From the NCBI RefSeq assembly GCF_036289405.1, contig NZ_JAYFFI010000007.1, forward strand, positions 29,959-93,958: a stretch of DNA of 64,000 nt, written 5' to 3'. Origin of the DNA: Pseudoramibacter faecis. GTDB taxonomy: Bacteria; Bacillota; Clostridia; Eubacteriales; Eubacteriaceae. Positions 41,046 through 49,334 of this stretch are shown here, piece after piece (within the stretch, counting starts at the first letter, position 1; each line of letters opens with the position of its first letter). A program made the position numbers and the translations under genes. The notes under the pieces are model-generated. The model worked only from the letters and a program-made list of their open reading frames with translations, did not search any database and had not been told where the DNA came from.

Positions 41046-41931
41046 GGTGACGGTCCGCGTGCCGGGTTCCTGCGGGGAACTCATTCAGGGGATTTACCGG
41101 GACGCGCCGTGCCTGGTATCCTGTCCCGTGGATCTATACACCCGGGTGCGCGTTGAAGAGCGGCCGGCCGATCATTTTTTGCCAGACAAAGCGGTGCAGA
41201 TCATGGACCGTTTTTTTGAGCGCTACGGCTTGCCGCGGGAAGAAAAGCACCGCATCAATATTGCGCTCAGTTCGGAAATTCCGGCCGGCAAGGGGATGGC
41301 CAGCTCTACGGCGGATCTGGTGGCCGTGACCACCGGCCTCGCGGCGTATTACGATCTGCGGGTCGCCCCGTCGGACATCGCCGAACTGTGTGTTGCCATC
41401 GAGCCGACGGACAACATCATGTTTCGGGATCTCAATCTTTTCAATTATATTAAAGGCGGCGTGATCCGGGACTTTCACCGGACGATATCGGCGAAAATTC
41501 TCGCCGTCGACTTCGGCGGCTCGGTGGAAACGGTCGGCTTTCGCGGGCAGCGCTGTGTTTACGACACGGCGGACCGTGCGGCCTTTGCGCAAATCGTAGC
41601 CGATTTCGAAACGGGGTTGGCCGCGGCGGATCTGCAACAAATGGGCGCCGCCTGCACTGAAAGTGCAAGACTCAATCAAAAGGTGCTGTTTAAACCCTAT
41701 CTGGAAATCATGATCGCGCTGTCTCGGCGCTATGGTGGCTGCGGCGTGGCCATCGGTCACAGCGGCACGGTGGTCGGCGTGATTTACGATGCGGCCGATT
41801 TTGATTATCGCGGCTTCATGACGGCCTGGATCAATCGTGTTCCTCAAAAAGATTACGAAGGGATTTATTTGAAGAACATGATTCCCGGCGGATACCGCAT
41901 TGAACAGGCGGGCGACGCACTTTATCTTTAA
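41038..41931 (+). CDS. pduX: L-threonine kinase (PduX-like GHMP kinase)
   Basis: PduX phosphorylates L-threonine, whose product CobD decarboxylates to the aminopropanol phosphate linker of the cobamide. The 297-residue GHMP-family protein begins RVPGSCGELIQGIYRD, the characteristic PduX start. The ATP motif is PAGKGMASSTADL near 82-94, and a C-terminal GHMP motif GCGVAIGHSGTVVGV is near 240. It overlaps cbiA by 8 bases. Its place among cob genes supports the threonine kinase role over homoserine kinase. Confidence 0.92.
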   Translation: MRRVTVRVPGSCGELIQGIYRDAPCLVSCPVDLYTRVRVEERPADHFLPDKAVQIMDRFFERYGLPREEKHRINIALSSEIPAGKGMASSTADLVAVTTGLAAYYDLRVAPSDIAELCVAIEPTDNIMFRDLNLFNYIKGGVIRDFHRTISAKILAVDFGGSVETVGFRGQRCVYDTADRAAFAQIVADFETGLAAADLQQMGAACTESARLNQKVLFKPYLEIMIALSRRYGGCGVAIGHSGTVVGVIYDAADFDYRGFMTAWINRVPQKDYEGIYLKNMIPGGYRIEQAGDALYL

Positions 41932-41995
41932 AAGTCGGCAAGGCCCGTTAAAGAAATCGATGGCAAAATAATAGAAAAATTTTAAGGATAAACGC

Positions 41996-42637
41996 ATGAA
42001 AAACTACATTAATAATCCACAGGCAATCGAGAAGCGCAGCTTTGAGATCATCGGTGAGGAATTGGGCGGTATTCACTTCGCTGAAGAGACAGATAGCATT
42101 ATCCGCCGGGTGATTCACACCACGGCCGATTTTGAATACGCAAGACTCATCGAGTTTAAAAATGACGCGGTGAACAGCGGCCTTGCGGCGCTGGCCGCCG
42201 GCAAGAAAATCTATGCCGATACGATGATGATCAAATCCGCGGTGAACAGTCGGGCCATGGCGATGCAGAGCGTTGAAATCGTGAATTACGTTCATGACGA
42301 GGACGTTCGCGCCGAAGCCAGGAAGCGGAGCGTGACCCGGTCGACGGTTGCCATGGAAAAGGCTATGCGGAACGACGACGTCGGGATTTTTGCCATCGGC
42401 AACGCACCGACAGCGCTTTATCGTCTGATTGCGTTCATCAAGGACGGTGCTCCCAAGCCGGCGTTGATCGTCGGCGCGCCCATCGGCTTTGTCGGGGCAG
42501 CCGAGTCCAAGAAGGCTCTGGACGAGCTTGACGATTTCGGCATTCCCTACATCCGCATCAACGGGCGCAAGGGCGGCAGCCCGGTGGTCGGCGCGATTTT
42601 AAACGCGCTGCTTTATCGCCTGGGAAGGGAGTGGTAA
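41996..42637 (+). CDS. cbiC: Precorrin-8X / cobalt-precorrin-8 methylmutase
   Basis: CbiC moves the C-11 methyl group to C-12, forming cobyrinate. The 213-residue protein has the family text PQAIEKRSFEIIGEEL at the start, VIHTTADFEYARLI near 36-49, MIKSAVNSRAM near 77 and PALIVGAPIGFVGAAESK near 155-172. The active-site histidine is the one in IHTTADFEY. AAGGATAAACGC precedes the ATG. Confidence 0.96.
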   Translation: MKNYINNPQAIEKRSFEIIGEELGGIHFAEETDSIIRRVIHTTADFEYARLIEFKNDAVNSGLAALAAGKKIYADTMMIKSAVNSRAMAMQSVEIVNYVHDEDVRAEARKRSVTRSTVAMEKAMRNDDVGIFAIGNAPTALYRLIAFIKDGAPKPALIVGAPIGFVGAAESKKALDELDDFGIPYIRINGRKGGSPVVGAILNALLYRLGREW

Positions 42638-42638
42638 G

Positions 42639-43379
42639 ATGGCGGAAAACAAAGGCGTTTTATACGGCATCGGTGTCGGTCCAGGGGATCCGGAGCTGCT
42701 AACTGTCAAGGCTGTCCGCGCGATTAAAGCGGCCGACGTGGTGATCAGTCCCACCGGAAAGATGGGCGAGCCGAGCATCGCCTTTCGCATCGCTGAGCCC
42801 TATATCGCGAAAGAGCAGCGTTGCCTCACCATGGACTTTCCGATGCTGTCGCTGTCGGAAGAACGGGAAGCGCTGGATGCCCAGTGGCAGGCAAACGCTG
42901 ACGCGATTCACGCGATTTTAGATCGGGGGGAGAGCGCGGTGTTTCTAACCCTGGGTGATCCCATGGTCTATTCGACCTATTCCTATGTGATGGCTTATTT
43001 GTTGCAGCGAGGCCTCGCGGTGGAGACCATCTCGGGGATTCCGTCGTTTTGCAATCTGGCGGCACGACTTAATATCCCGCTGACCCAGGGGGAAGAATCC
43101 CTGGGTGTGGTGGGCATGACCGAACCCATCGAAAAGGTTCGGGCGGTGCTCGATGCCCATCAAAACATCGTCGTGATGAAGGCCTCCGCGGGAAACGAAG
43201 CGCTGGCAAAAGAGCTTTCGGCCCGCGGCCTCGAACAGCATTTCGTGATGGTGTCCAATATCGGCATGGCCAATCAGCAGGTGACTACCGATATTCAGGC
43301 GCTGGCCGGCAAGGTGCCCTATTTATCGACGGTGCTCATCAAAAAGAGCGGACTCGGCGGCTTTGCAACGGCAGAATAA
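42639..43379 (+). CDS. cbiL: Cobalt-precorrin-2 C(20)-methyltransferase
   Basis: CbiL methylates C-20 using SAM. The 246-residue protein belongs to the tetrapyrrole methylase family: GIGVGPGDPELLTVKAVRAIKAAD at the N terminus, FLTLGDPMVYSTYSYV near 100-115 and GIPSFCNLAARLNIPLTQ near 130-147. These last two blocks are specific to CbiL/CobI. It starts one base after cbiC ends, with GGAAGGGAG upstream. Confidence 0.95.
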   Translation: MAENKGVLYGIGVGPGDPELLTVKAVRAIKAADVVISPTGKMGEPSIAFRIAEPYIAKEQRCLTMDFPMLSLSEEREALDAQWQANADAIHAILDRGESAVFLTLGDPMVYSTYSYVMAYLLQRGLAVETISGIPSFCNLAARLNIPLTQGEESLGVVGMTEPIEKVRAVLDAHQNIVVMKASAGNEALAKELSARGLEQHFVMVSNIGMANQQVTTDIQALAGKVPYLSTVLIKKSGLGGFATAE

Positions 43380-43399
43380 TTTTTGTGGGGGAGTACCCG

Positions 43400-44536
43400 A
43401 TGGGAAAACTCGAAAAATACATCGAAAAGGGCGGCAAGCGCATGCGCTACGGCTATACGACGGGCTCCTGTGCGACGGCGGCGTCCAAGGGGGCGGCGAC
43501 GATGCTGCTTTCCGGGGAACGCCGGGACGCGGTCACCATCGACACGCCCAGGGGCTGGCAGCTGACCATCGACCTTTACGATATCGAGATGACGGCGGAA
43601 GCCGTGACCTGTTCGGTGATTAAAGATGCGGGGGACGACCCGGATGTCACCGACGGCATGCGCGTCTTTGCGACGGTGCGCCGGCAGGCAGAGCCGGGCG
43701 TGACTTTTAAAGGCGGGCCGGGGGTTGGCATTGTGACGCTTTCCGGTCTTTCGATTCCTGTCGGGGAACCGGCCATCAACCCGACGCCCCGGGCAATGAT
43801 GCGCCGGGAACTGGCGGCGGTGGCCAGAGCTTTTGGCTATCCCGGCGGTTTTGAAGTGACCATCGCCATGCCGGAAGGCGTCGAGTTGGCCAAACGCACC
43901 TTCAACCCCAAGCTCGGTGTAGTCGGCGGGTTGTCGGTCATCGGGACCTCCGGCATCGTGACGCCGATGAGTGAGGAATCGCTGAAGGCTTCGATGAAGT
44001 TGGAACTGTCGGTCCTGCAGGAGAAGGGATACGAGAATGTGCTTTATGTGCCGGGCAATTATGGCGCGGATTTTGCCAAATCGCTGGGCCTTGACCTGAC
44101 GCCGATGATCAAGATCAGTAATTTTGTGGGCTTTATGCTGGAGCAGGCCGAGCGCATGCAGGTGAAGCGAATACTTTTCATCGGGCATCTGGGCAAACTC
44201 ATCAAGGTGGCCGGGGGAATTTTTCAGACCCATTCGGCGGTGAGTGACGCCCGGGTGGAGATTCTCGCGGCGAACGCAGCCTGGATGGGTGCTGACCGCG
44301 GCTGCATCGACCGCATTCTGCACTGCACGACGACGGACGACGCCATCCCGATCATCCAAGAGGCGGGGCTCGACGGCTATTTCGATCATATCGCGCAACG
44401 GGTGAAAAAGCGCTGCGAGGCCAAGGTTTACGGCAACGTAGCCATTGAAGTGATCCTCTTCAGCCGGGACTACGGATTGCTGGGGCAGACAGCCGGCGCT
44501 CGAGCGTTTAAGGAGCTTTTCGCATGTACAAAATAA
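43400..44536 (+). CDS. cbiD: Cobalt-precorrin-5B C(1)-methyltransferase
   Basis: CbiD methylates C-1 after ring contraction. The 378-residue protein shows the family markers RYGYTTGSCATAASKGAATM near 15-34, NPTPRAMMRRELAAVA near 126, GGLSVIGTSGIVTPMSEESL near 176-195 and GNYGADFAKSLGL near 220. The ATG at 43400 has GGGGGAG 8 bases upstream; a GTG at 43385 is in frame but overlaps that site. Its end overlaps cbiE by 13 bases. Confidence 0.95.
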   Translation: MGKLEKYIEKGGKRMRYGYTTGSCATAASKGAATMLLSGERRDAVTIDTPRGWQLTIDLYDIEMTAEAVTCSVIKDAGDDPDVTDGMRVFATVRRQAEPGVTFKGGPGVGIVTLSGLSIPVGEPAINPTPRAMMRRELAAVARAFGYPGGFEVTIAMPEGVELAKRTFNPKLGVVGGLSVIGTSGIVTPMSEESLKASMKLELSVLQEKGYENVLYVPGNYGADFAKSLGLDLTPMIKISNFVGFMLEQAERMQVKRILFIGHLGKLIKVAGGIFQTHSAVSDARVEILAANAAWMGADRGCIDRILHCTTTDDAIPIIQEAGLDGYFDHIAQRVKKRCEAKVYGNVAIEVILFSRDYGLLGQTAGARAFKELFACTK

Positions 44537-45153
44537 AAGTAGTGAGCCTCGGGCCGGGGCATCCGGATTATATTTTGCCGGTGGCCAAGCGCGCCATTGC
44601 CGAAGCGGAGGTGATCTGCTGCGGCAGGCGCCACCTTGAAAGCTTTGACGCGATGGGCAAAACCGTGCATATCATTGGCAGCGGCGGAGAGAAGCTTACG
44701 ACGGTGATGGCGAAGGCTGCCGCAGTGTATCCGACCCAAAAGACGGCGCTGGTTGTTTCGGGCGACTGCGGATTTTACAGCCTGCTCAGCTATGCAAGAA
44801 AGGTCATCGGTCCGGCGCACGTCGAAGCCTTGCCGGGGATTTCATCGCTGCAGTATTTGTTTGCGAAGATCAGTCGTCCCTGGCAGGATGCCAGACTGAT
44901 GAGCCTGCACGGCCGGGATCAGGATTTGATCGGCGCGCTTGAAGCCGCGGGGACCGTTGGCGTGCTCACCGACGACACCCACAACACCGCGGCCATCGCC
45001 CGCGAGCTGTTGGATCACGACTTTGGCGGCAAGGTGCTTTATACCGGGGAAAATCTTTCCTATCCGGAAGAACGCATCACCAGATTAACAGTAGAGGAGG
45101 CGCTGACATTCCGGGAACGGGGCATGTCGGTGGTGATTATAACCGATGAGTGA
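44524..45153 (+). CDS. cbiE: Cobalt-precorrin-7 C(5)-methyltransferase
   Basis: CbiE methylates C-5. The 209-residue tetrapyrrole methylase has VVSLGPGHPDYILPVAKRAIAEAEVI at the start, LVVSGDCGFYSLLSYARK near 78-95 and ALPGISSLQYLFAKISRPWQDA near 102. CbiE and CbiT are separate proteins here, not fused as in CobL. Overlaps on both sides (13 and 8 bases) indicate tight coupling. Confidence 0.95.
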   Translation: MYKIKVVSLGPGHPDYILPVAKRAIAEAEVICCGRRHLESFDAMGKTVHIIGSGGEKLTTVMAKAAAVYPTQKTALVVSGDCGFYSLLSYARKVIGPAHVEALPGISSLQYLFAKISRPWQDARLMSLHGRDQDLIGALEAAGTVGVLTDDTHNTAAIARELLDHDFGGKVLYTGENLSYPEERITRLTVEEALTFRERGMSVVIITDE

Positions 45154-45757
45154 GATTGCAGCCTATTCAGACGAAGCTTATATCCGCGGCAAGGCGCCCA
45201 TCACCAAACGGGAAATCCGGGTGCTGACCGTTGCCCTGTTGGGCATTGATGCTTCGGACGTGGTGGTGGATATCGGCGCGGGCACCGGCGGCCTGACGAT
45301 GGAGGCGGCCCACGCAGCCCGTGCCGGCCGGGTTTACGCGGTAGAGGCCGAGCCCGCAGCCCAAGCGCTGATTCGTCAAAACATCAAACATTTTGACGCT
45401 TCTAATGTGACGCTCATCGAGGGCAGGGCGCCCCAGGCCCTTGAGGCCATTGGTGAGCCGGCCGATAAAATCATCGTCGGCGGGAGCGGCGGCGCCGTGG
45501 AGAACATCCTCGTTTGGTGCCGCGACCATCTGCGGGACGGCGGCCGGGTGGCGACGAATTTTATCACGCTGGAAAACGCGGTGCGGGCCAAACTTTATCT
45601 GACGACGCACTTTCAAAACGTGGAAGTGATTCAGGTCGGGATCAGCCGGGGCGAGCCCGTCGGAGGCTTGACGATGATGAAGGCGCAAAACCCGATTTAT
45701 ATCATCACCGCAGATAAAAAGGGCCCGGGAACCGAGGGAAAGAAGGACAGACATTGA
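45146..45757 (+). CDS. cbiT: Cobalt-precorrin-6B C(15)-methyltransferase (decarboxylating)
   Basis: CbiT methylates C-15 and removes the C-12 acetate carboxyl. The 203-residue protein has a class I SAM fold: ITKREIRVLTVALLGI near 20-35, VVDIGAGTGGLTMEAAHAA near 42-60 and DKIIVGGSGGAVENIL near 110-125. The last 12 residues are a lysine-rich tail. Its stop overlaps the TTG start of the next gene. Confidence 0.95.
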   Translation: MSEIAAYSDEAYIRGKAPITKREIRVLTVALLGIDASDVVVDIGAGTGGLTMEAAHAARAGRVYAVEAEPAAQALIRQNIKHFDASNVTLIEGRAPQALEAIGEPADKIIVGGSGGAVENILVWCRDHLRDGGRVATNFITLENAVRAKLYLTTHFQNVEVIQVGISRGEPVGGLTMMKAQNPIYIITADKKGPGTEGKKDRH

Positions 45758-46530
45758 GAACCATCATCTGGTTTATTTATTTTTGGCTGTACTTAATCGC
45801 AGTCTGGCCGGTGTATCTGCGGGCGCATTATCTGGCGCGTCGTGGGCGGACCGAGGCACATGATGCGCTGGTTCGAAAGGTAACCGGGAACTGGGCCCGG
45901 CGGCTGATCGCGCTGGCCGGCGGCCAAGTGCGCGTCGAGGGGCTTGAATATCTGCCGGCCGGGCCGGCGGTTTATGTTTCCAATCACCTGGGGTATTTTG
46001 ATGTGCCCCTGGTGCTCGGCTATTTGGGCGACGATACCAAGCCGTTGATGGCCAAAGCGGGAATCGCAAGGCTCCCGCTGATCCATCAGTGGATGCGCGA
46101 GCTGCACTGTGTCTTTATCGATCGGGATAATCCGCGCAAGGCAATGGCGGCGCTTTCGGAAGCAGAGCACTGGGTGGCCGAAGGCTACGCCATGACCGTG
46201 TTCCCGGAGGGCACCCGCAGTGTCGACGGCCGCGTCGGCGAATTTAAAGCCGGCGCCTTTCGCATCGCACAAAAAAATCAGGTGCCGGTGGTGCCGTTTG
46301 TGATCGCCGGAACCGATCGGATGATGCGCCGGGGGAGCCTTGCGGTACATCCGGCGGCCGTGACATTAACGGTGCTGCCGCCCATCGACACAGCCGGTTT
46401 TTCCCGAAAGGATTGGAAAGCGCTGCCCGAGCAGGCTCGGGCGCGCATCGTCGCGGCACAGAACGCGCGCATCGATGAAAATAAAAGGCGAAGAAGAGTT
46501 GAAAGAAGGTCGGGCGGCAGACCTGATTAG
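45754..46530 (+). CDS. plsC: 1-acyl-sn-glycerol-3-phosphate acyltransferase (PlsC family)
   Basis: The 258-residue protein has an N-terminal membrane helix (IIWFIYFWLYLIAVWPVYL) and the PlsC domain with the catalytic NHLGYFD motif (HX4D) near 74-80 and FPEGTRS near 150-156. The last 20 residues are very basic. This enzyme family makes phosphatidic acid at the membrane and has no known cobamide role. It starts with TTG overlapping the cbiT stop, with AGAAGG about 9 bases upstream, and hemA follows after 18 bases. It is therefore embedded in the operon. Phospholipid acylation is the default role; a link to the membrane steps of cobamide assembly is speculation. Confidence 0.88.
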   Translation: MRTIIWFIYFWLYLIAVWPVYLRAHYLARRGRTEAHDALVRKVTGNWARRLIALAGGQVRVEGLEYLPAGPAVYVSNHLGYFDVPLVLGYLGDDTKPLMAKAGIARLPLIHQWMRELHCVFIDRDNPRKAMAALSEAEHWVAEGYAMTVFPEGTRSVDGRVGEFKAGAFRIAQKNQVPVVPFVIAGTDRMMRRGSLAVHPAAVTLTVLPPIDTAGFSRKDWKALPEQARARIVAAQNARIDENKRRRRVERRSGGRPD

Positions 46531-46548
46531 AATTGGGGGATCATAAGC

Positions 46549-47802
46549 GTGGAAATCGTTGTTGTCGGGATGGATCATCGCTGGGCACCGCTGGAGATCA
46601 GAGAAAAGGCGGCTTTTATCAGCCGGACGATCAAAGAAGGGATCGCGGCGCTCACAGCGCACAGCGAAGTGGCCGAGACGGTGATTTTATCCACCTGCAA
46701 TCGCAGTGAGATTTATGTGGCGTCGGAATCCGCGGAAAAGGCCGTGGCCATCCTCAAGGATTTTTATATCAGTGTGAAGACGCCGGAAGCCGAGACCTAT
46801 CTCTTTGCGTATCGCGGAATCGAAGCCGTGCGCCATCTCTTTCGGGTGGTGACGGGGCTGGACTCGATGATTCTGGGTGAAGACCAGATTTTGGGGCAGG
46901 CCAAGGATGCCCTTGAAAAAGCACAGCGTTATCGCGGCGCCGGCAAATTTTTGACCAAAGCTTTTCGGGAAGCCATCACCTTTTCCAAGAAAATTAAAAC
47001 CGTGTATAAAATTTCGGAAACGCCGCTGTCTTTGAGCTCGACGGCGGTTAAGCACATTAAGCGGCTGTTCCCGGAGGATTATGCGGATAAAAAGGTGATG
47101 ATCATCGGCTCGGGCAAGATGGGCAAGCTTGCTCTGCAATATATGGACGCCGAAGGCTTCCGCCGGGTGTATATGACCAACCGCACCTATCATCCGGCTC
47201 CGGAATACGAAAAGGTGTACCGCGGCGGTGGCGGCGTAACGGTGGTGCCCTATCCAAAGCGTTATGACGTGATGGGCGAAATGGACGTGGTGATTTCGGC
47301 GACGGCCTCGCCTCACCGGGTGATCAGGCAAGCAGATTTTCCTGCACGGACCAAGCCCGTCGTCCTCATCGATCTCGCGCTGCCCCGGGACATCGACCGT
47401 GCGCTGGCCGACGACGCGCAGGTCACCCTGATGACTATCGACGACTTCAATCACATCATCGACGAGACCAAAGCCTACCGGGAACACGTGGCCCAGCAGA
47501 TTTCCGCCCAGGTGGGGGATGCCGTGGATGCGCTGGTGCGCTGGATCGACAAAGCCAAAGTTGACAGCATCATTGGCCTGCTCAACCAGAGGGCTCAGGG
47601 CCTGGCCGATGAGACGATCGCGATTTTAAACAAGCGCTATGGATTTACCGGAAAGGATCAGACCTTTCTTGAGAAAATTGTGCATTCGGAGTTTCGCAAA
47701 ATGGTGATGCCGGCGGTGCATACCCTCAAGACGACGGATGACGACGCCAAGATCGCCCAGTACCGCGAAGCGCTGACGGCCCTTTTGGAGGATCCGGCAT
47801 GA
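46549..47802 (+). CDS. hemA: Glutamyl-tRNA reductase
   Basis: HemA reduces glutamyl-tRNA to glutamate-1-semialdehyde, the first step of the C5 route to tetrapyrroles. The 417-residue protein has the catalytic cysteine in LSTCNRSEIY near 50, GLDSMILGEDQILGQ near 103-117, SLSSTAVKHIKR near 163 and the NADPH domain IIGSGKMGKLA near 185. It starts with GTG, preceded by GGGGATCA. It opens a hem subcluster inside the cob operon and overlaps the next gene by 4 bases. Confidence 0.96.
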   Translation: MEIVVVGMDHRWAPLEIREKAAFISRTIKEGIAALTAHSEVAETVILSTCNRSEIYVASESAEKAVAILKDFYISVKTPEAETYLFAYRGIEAVRHLFRVVTGLDSMILGEDQILGQAKDALEKAQRYRGAGKFLTKAFREAITFSKKIKTVYKISETPLSLSSTAVKHIKRLFPEDYADKKVMIIGSGKMGKLALQYMDAEGFRRVYMTNRTYHPAPEYEKVYRGGGGVTVVPYPKRYDVMGEMDVVISATASPHRVIRQADFPARTKPVVLIDLALPRDIDRALADDAQVTLMTIDDFNHIIDETKAYREHVAQQISAQVGDAVDALVRWIDKAKVDSIIGLLNQRAQGLADETIAILNKRYGFTGKDQTFLEKIVHSEFRKMVMPAVHTLKTTDDDAKIAQYREALTALLEDPA

Positions 47803-48407
47803 AGACGCCGCTTCTTTTTGAAATGAACGGCCGGCGGGCGCTGGTGGTCGGCCTCGGACGCGTCGGTCGGCGCCGGGCCCGCACCTTGGCAGACGCCGGC
47901 TGCGCGGTGACGGCGCTGATCCAAGTACCGCCGCCGGCCGATTGGGACAGCACTGGCGTCAAGATGGTGCAAAAGACCTTCGAGGCGGCGGATCTTGCAT
48001 CGGCCGATCTCGCGGTGGCGGCGACGGACGACGCCGAGACGAACGCGGCGGTGCTCGCGGCCTGCCGGACGCGGGGCATTCCGGTAAATGTGGCGGACAA
48101 TCCCGGCGCGTCGGATTTCTTCTTCCCGTCGGTGATCCGCCGAGGAGATTTAACGTTATCGGTGTGCACCGAAGGGGCGAGCCCGATGACGACCAAAGCC
48201 ATTGTGAAGGAGCTCAAGGCGGCCTATGGGGAGGATTATGCTGAGCGCCTGGTTTATTTAAAGACCTTGCGGGCGGTTATTATCGCCGGAACGGACGATG
48301 CGGCGGAAAAGCGGCGGCGATTAAAGGAACTGACGGCGCTGCCGACATCCAAATTGGCAGCGCTGGCCGCATCCCAAAAACAATCGGAGCAATCGGAGGA
48401 AACATGA
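47799..48407 (+). CDS. Precorrin-2 dehydrogenase (siroheme synthase N-terminal domain family)
   Basis: The 202-residue protein has an N-terminal NAD-binding fold, ALVVGLGRVGRRRARTLADAG near 13-33, then the CysG N-terminal/Met8-like region FEAADLASADLAVAATDD near 59 and PVNVADNPGASDFFFPSVIRRGDL near 95-118. It should oxidise precorrin-2 to sirohydrochlorin, the substrate for cobalt insertion by CbiK. There is no chelatase domain beyond this fold, consistent with a separate cbiK nearby. Overlaps with hemA and hemC are each 4 bases. Confidence 0.92.
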   Translation: MKTPLLFEMNGRRALVVGLGRVGRRRARTLADAGCAVTALIQVPPPADWDSTGVKMVQKTFEAADLASADLAVAATDDAETNAAVLAACRTRGIPVNVADNPGASDFFFPSVIRRGDLTLSVCTEGASPMTTKAIVKELKAAYGEDYAERLVYLKTLRAVIIAGTDDAAEKRRRLKELTALPTSKLAALAASQKQSEQSEET

Positions 48408-49333
48408 AAAAAATCGTTGTCGGCTCCCGGGGGAGCAGGCTGGCGGTCGCCCAGACCCGGTGGCTTTTGGATAAGCTCTCAGCGGCCCATCCGGGGATCC
48501 GCTTTGAACTGAAAATCATCACGACCAAGGGCGACCGCAATCAACATCAGGCGTTGGACGCCATCGGGGACAAGGGCCTTTTTACAGCGGAGCTCGAAGC
48601 CGAGCTGCTCTCCGGCGAGATTCAAATGGCGGTGCACAGCATGAAGGACATGCCTTCGACATTGCCGAAAGGCCTGTGCCTGACGGTGCCGCCGGTGCGG
48701 GAGGACCCGGCCGACGTGCTGGTGACGCCTCACGACGCAGCAAGCCTCGACGATTTGCCCAAAGGGGCCGTGATTGGCAGCGGCAGCAAGCGCCGGGTAT
48801 TCCAGCTGAAGGCGCTGCGGCCCGATCTGCACACGGTGGGCATTCGCGGCAATATCGACACGCGCATCCGCAAACTTTTTGACGAGCGGCTGGACGGTAT
48901 CGTCCTGGCGGCGGCCGGCATGCGGCGGTTAAACGTCTATGACGCGGCGGATTATCATCTGGTGCCGCTTTTACCGCCGGCCTTTGTGCCGGCGCCGGCC
49001 CAGGGTATTCTCGCGGTGGAAATTCGGGAAGACAATGCCGAGGTGAAGGCGCTGATGGCGGCGATCTGTGATGAGACCGCGCGCATTCAGATGGCGGCGG
49101 AGCGCGGCTTTTTAACGGCGCTTGACGGCGATTGTCATCTGCCTATCGGCGCCTATTGCGAAGTGGCCGGCGAGGCCGTCACCCTCCATGGGCTTTATGG
49201 TGATACGGCCGGAACGCGGTTGGCCAGGGCGTCGCTTGCCGGGACGAGAGAAGAAGCGGCGGCAGTGGGCGAAAGCCTTGCCCGAAGGCTTCGGGCGGCG
49301 GTCGCGCAGCCGGAAAGTGAAGTTGAAGCATAA
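48404..49333 (+). CDS. hemC: Hydroxymethylbilane synthase (porphobilinogen deaminase)
   Basis: HemC links four porphobilinogen units into hydroxymethylbilane. The 309-residue protein shows GSRGSRLAVAQTRWL at the start, AVHSMKDMPSTLPKGL near 76-91, GSGSKRRVFQLKALRPDL near 125 and the dipyrromethane-cofactor cysteine in LDGDCHLPIGAY near 243. Length and motifs are normal. Confidence 0.97.
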   Translation: MKKIVVGSRGSRLAVAQTRWLLDKLSAAHPGIRFELKIITTKGDRNQHQALDAIGDKGLFTAELEAELLSGEIQMAVHSMKDMPSTLPKGLCLTVPPVREDPADVLVTPHDAASLDDLPKGAVIGSGSKRRVFQLKALRPDLHTVGIRGNIDTRIRKLFDERLDGIVLAAAGMRRLNVYDAADYHLVPLLPPAFVPAPAQGILAVEIREDNAEVKALMAAICDETARIQMAAERGFLTALDGDCHLPIGAYCEVAGEAVTLHGLYGDTAGTRLARASLAGTREEAAAVGESLARRLRAAVAQPESEVEA

Positions 49334-49334
49334 C

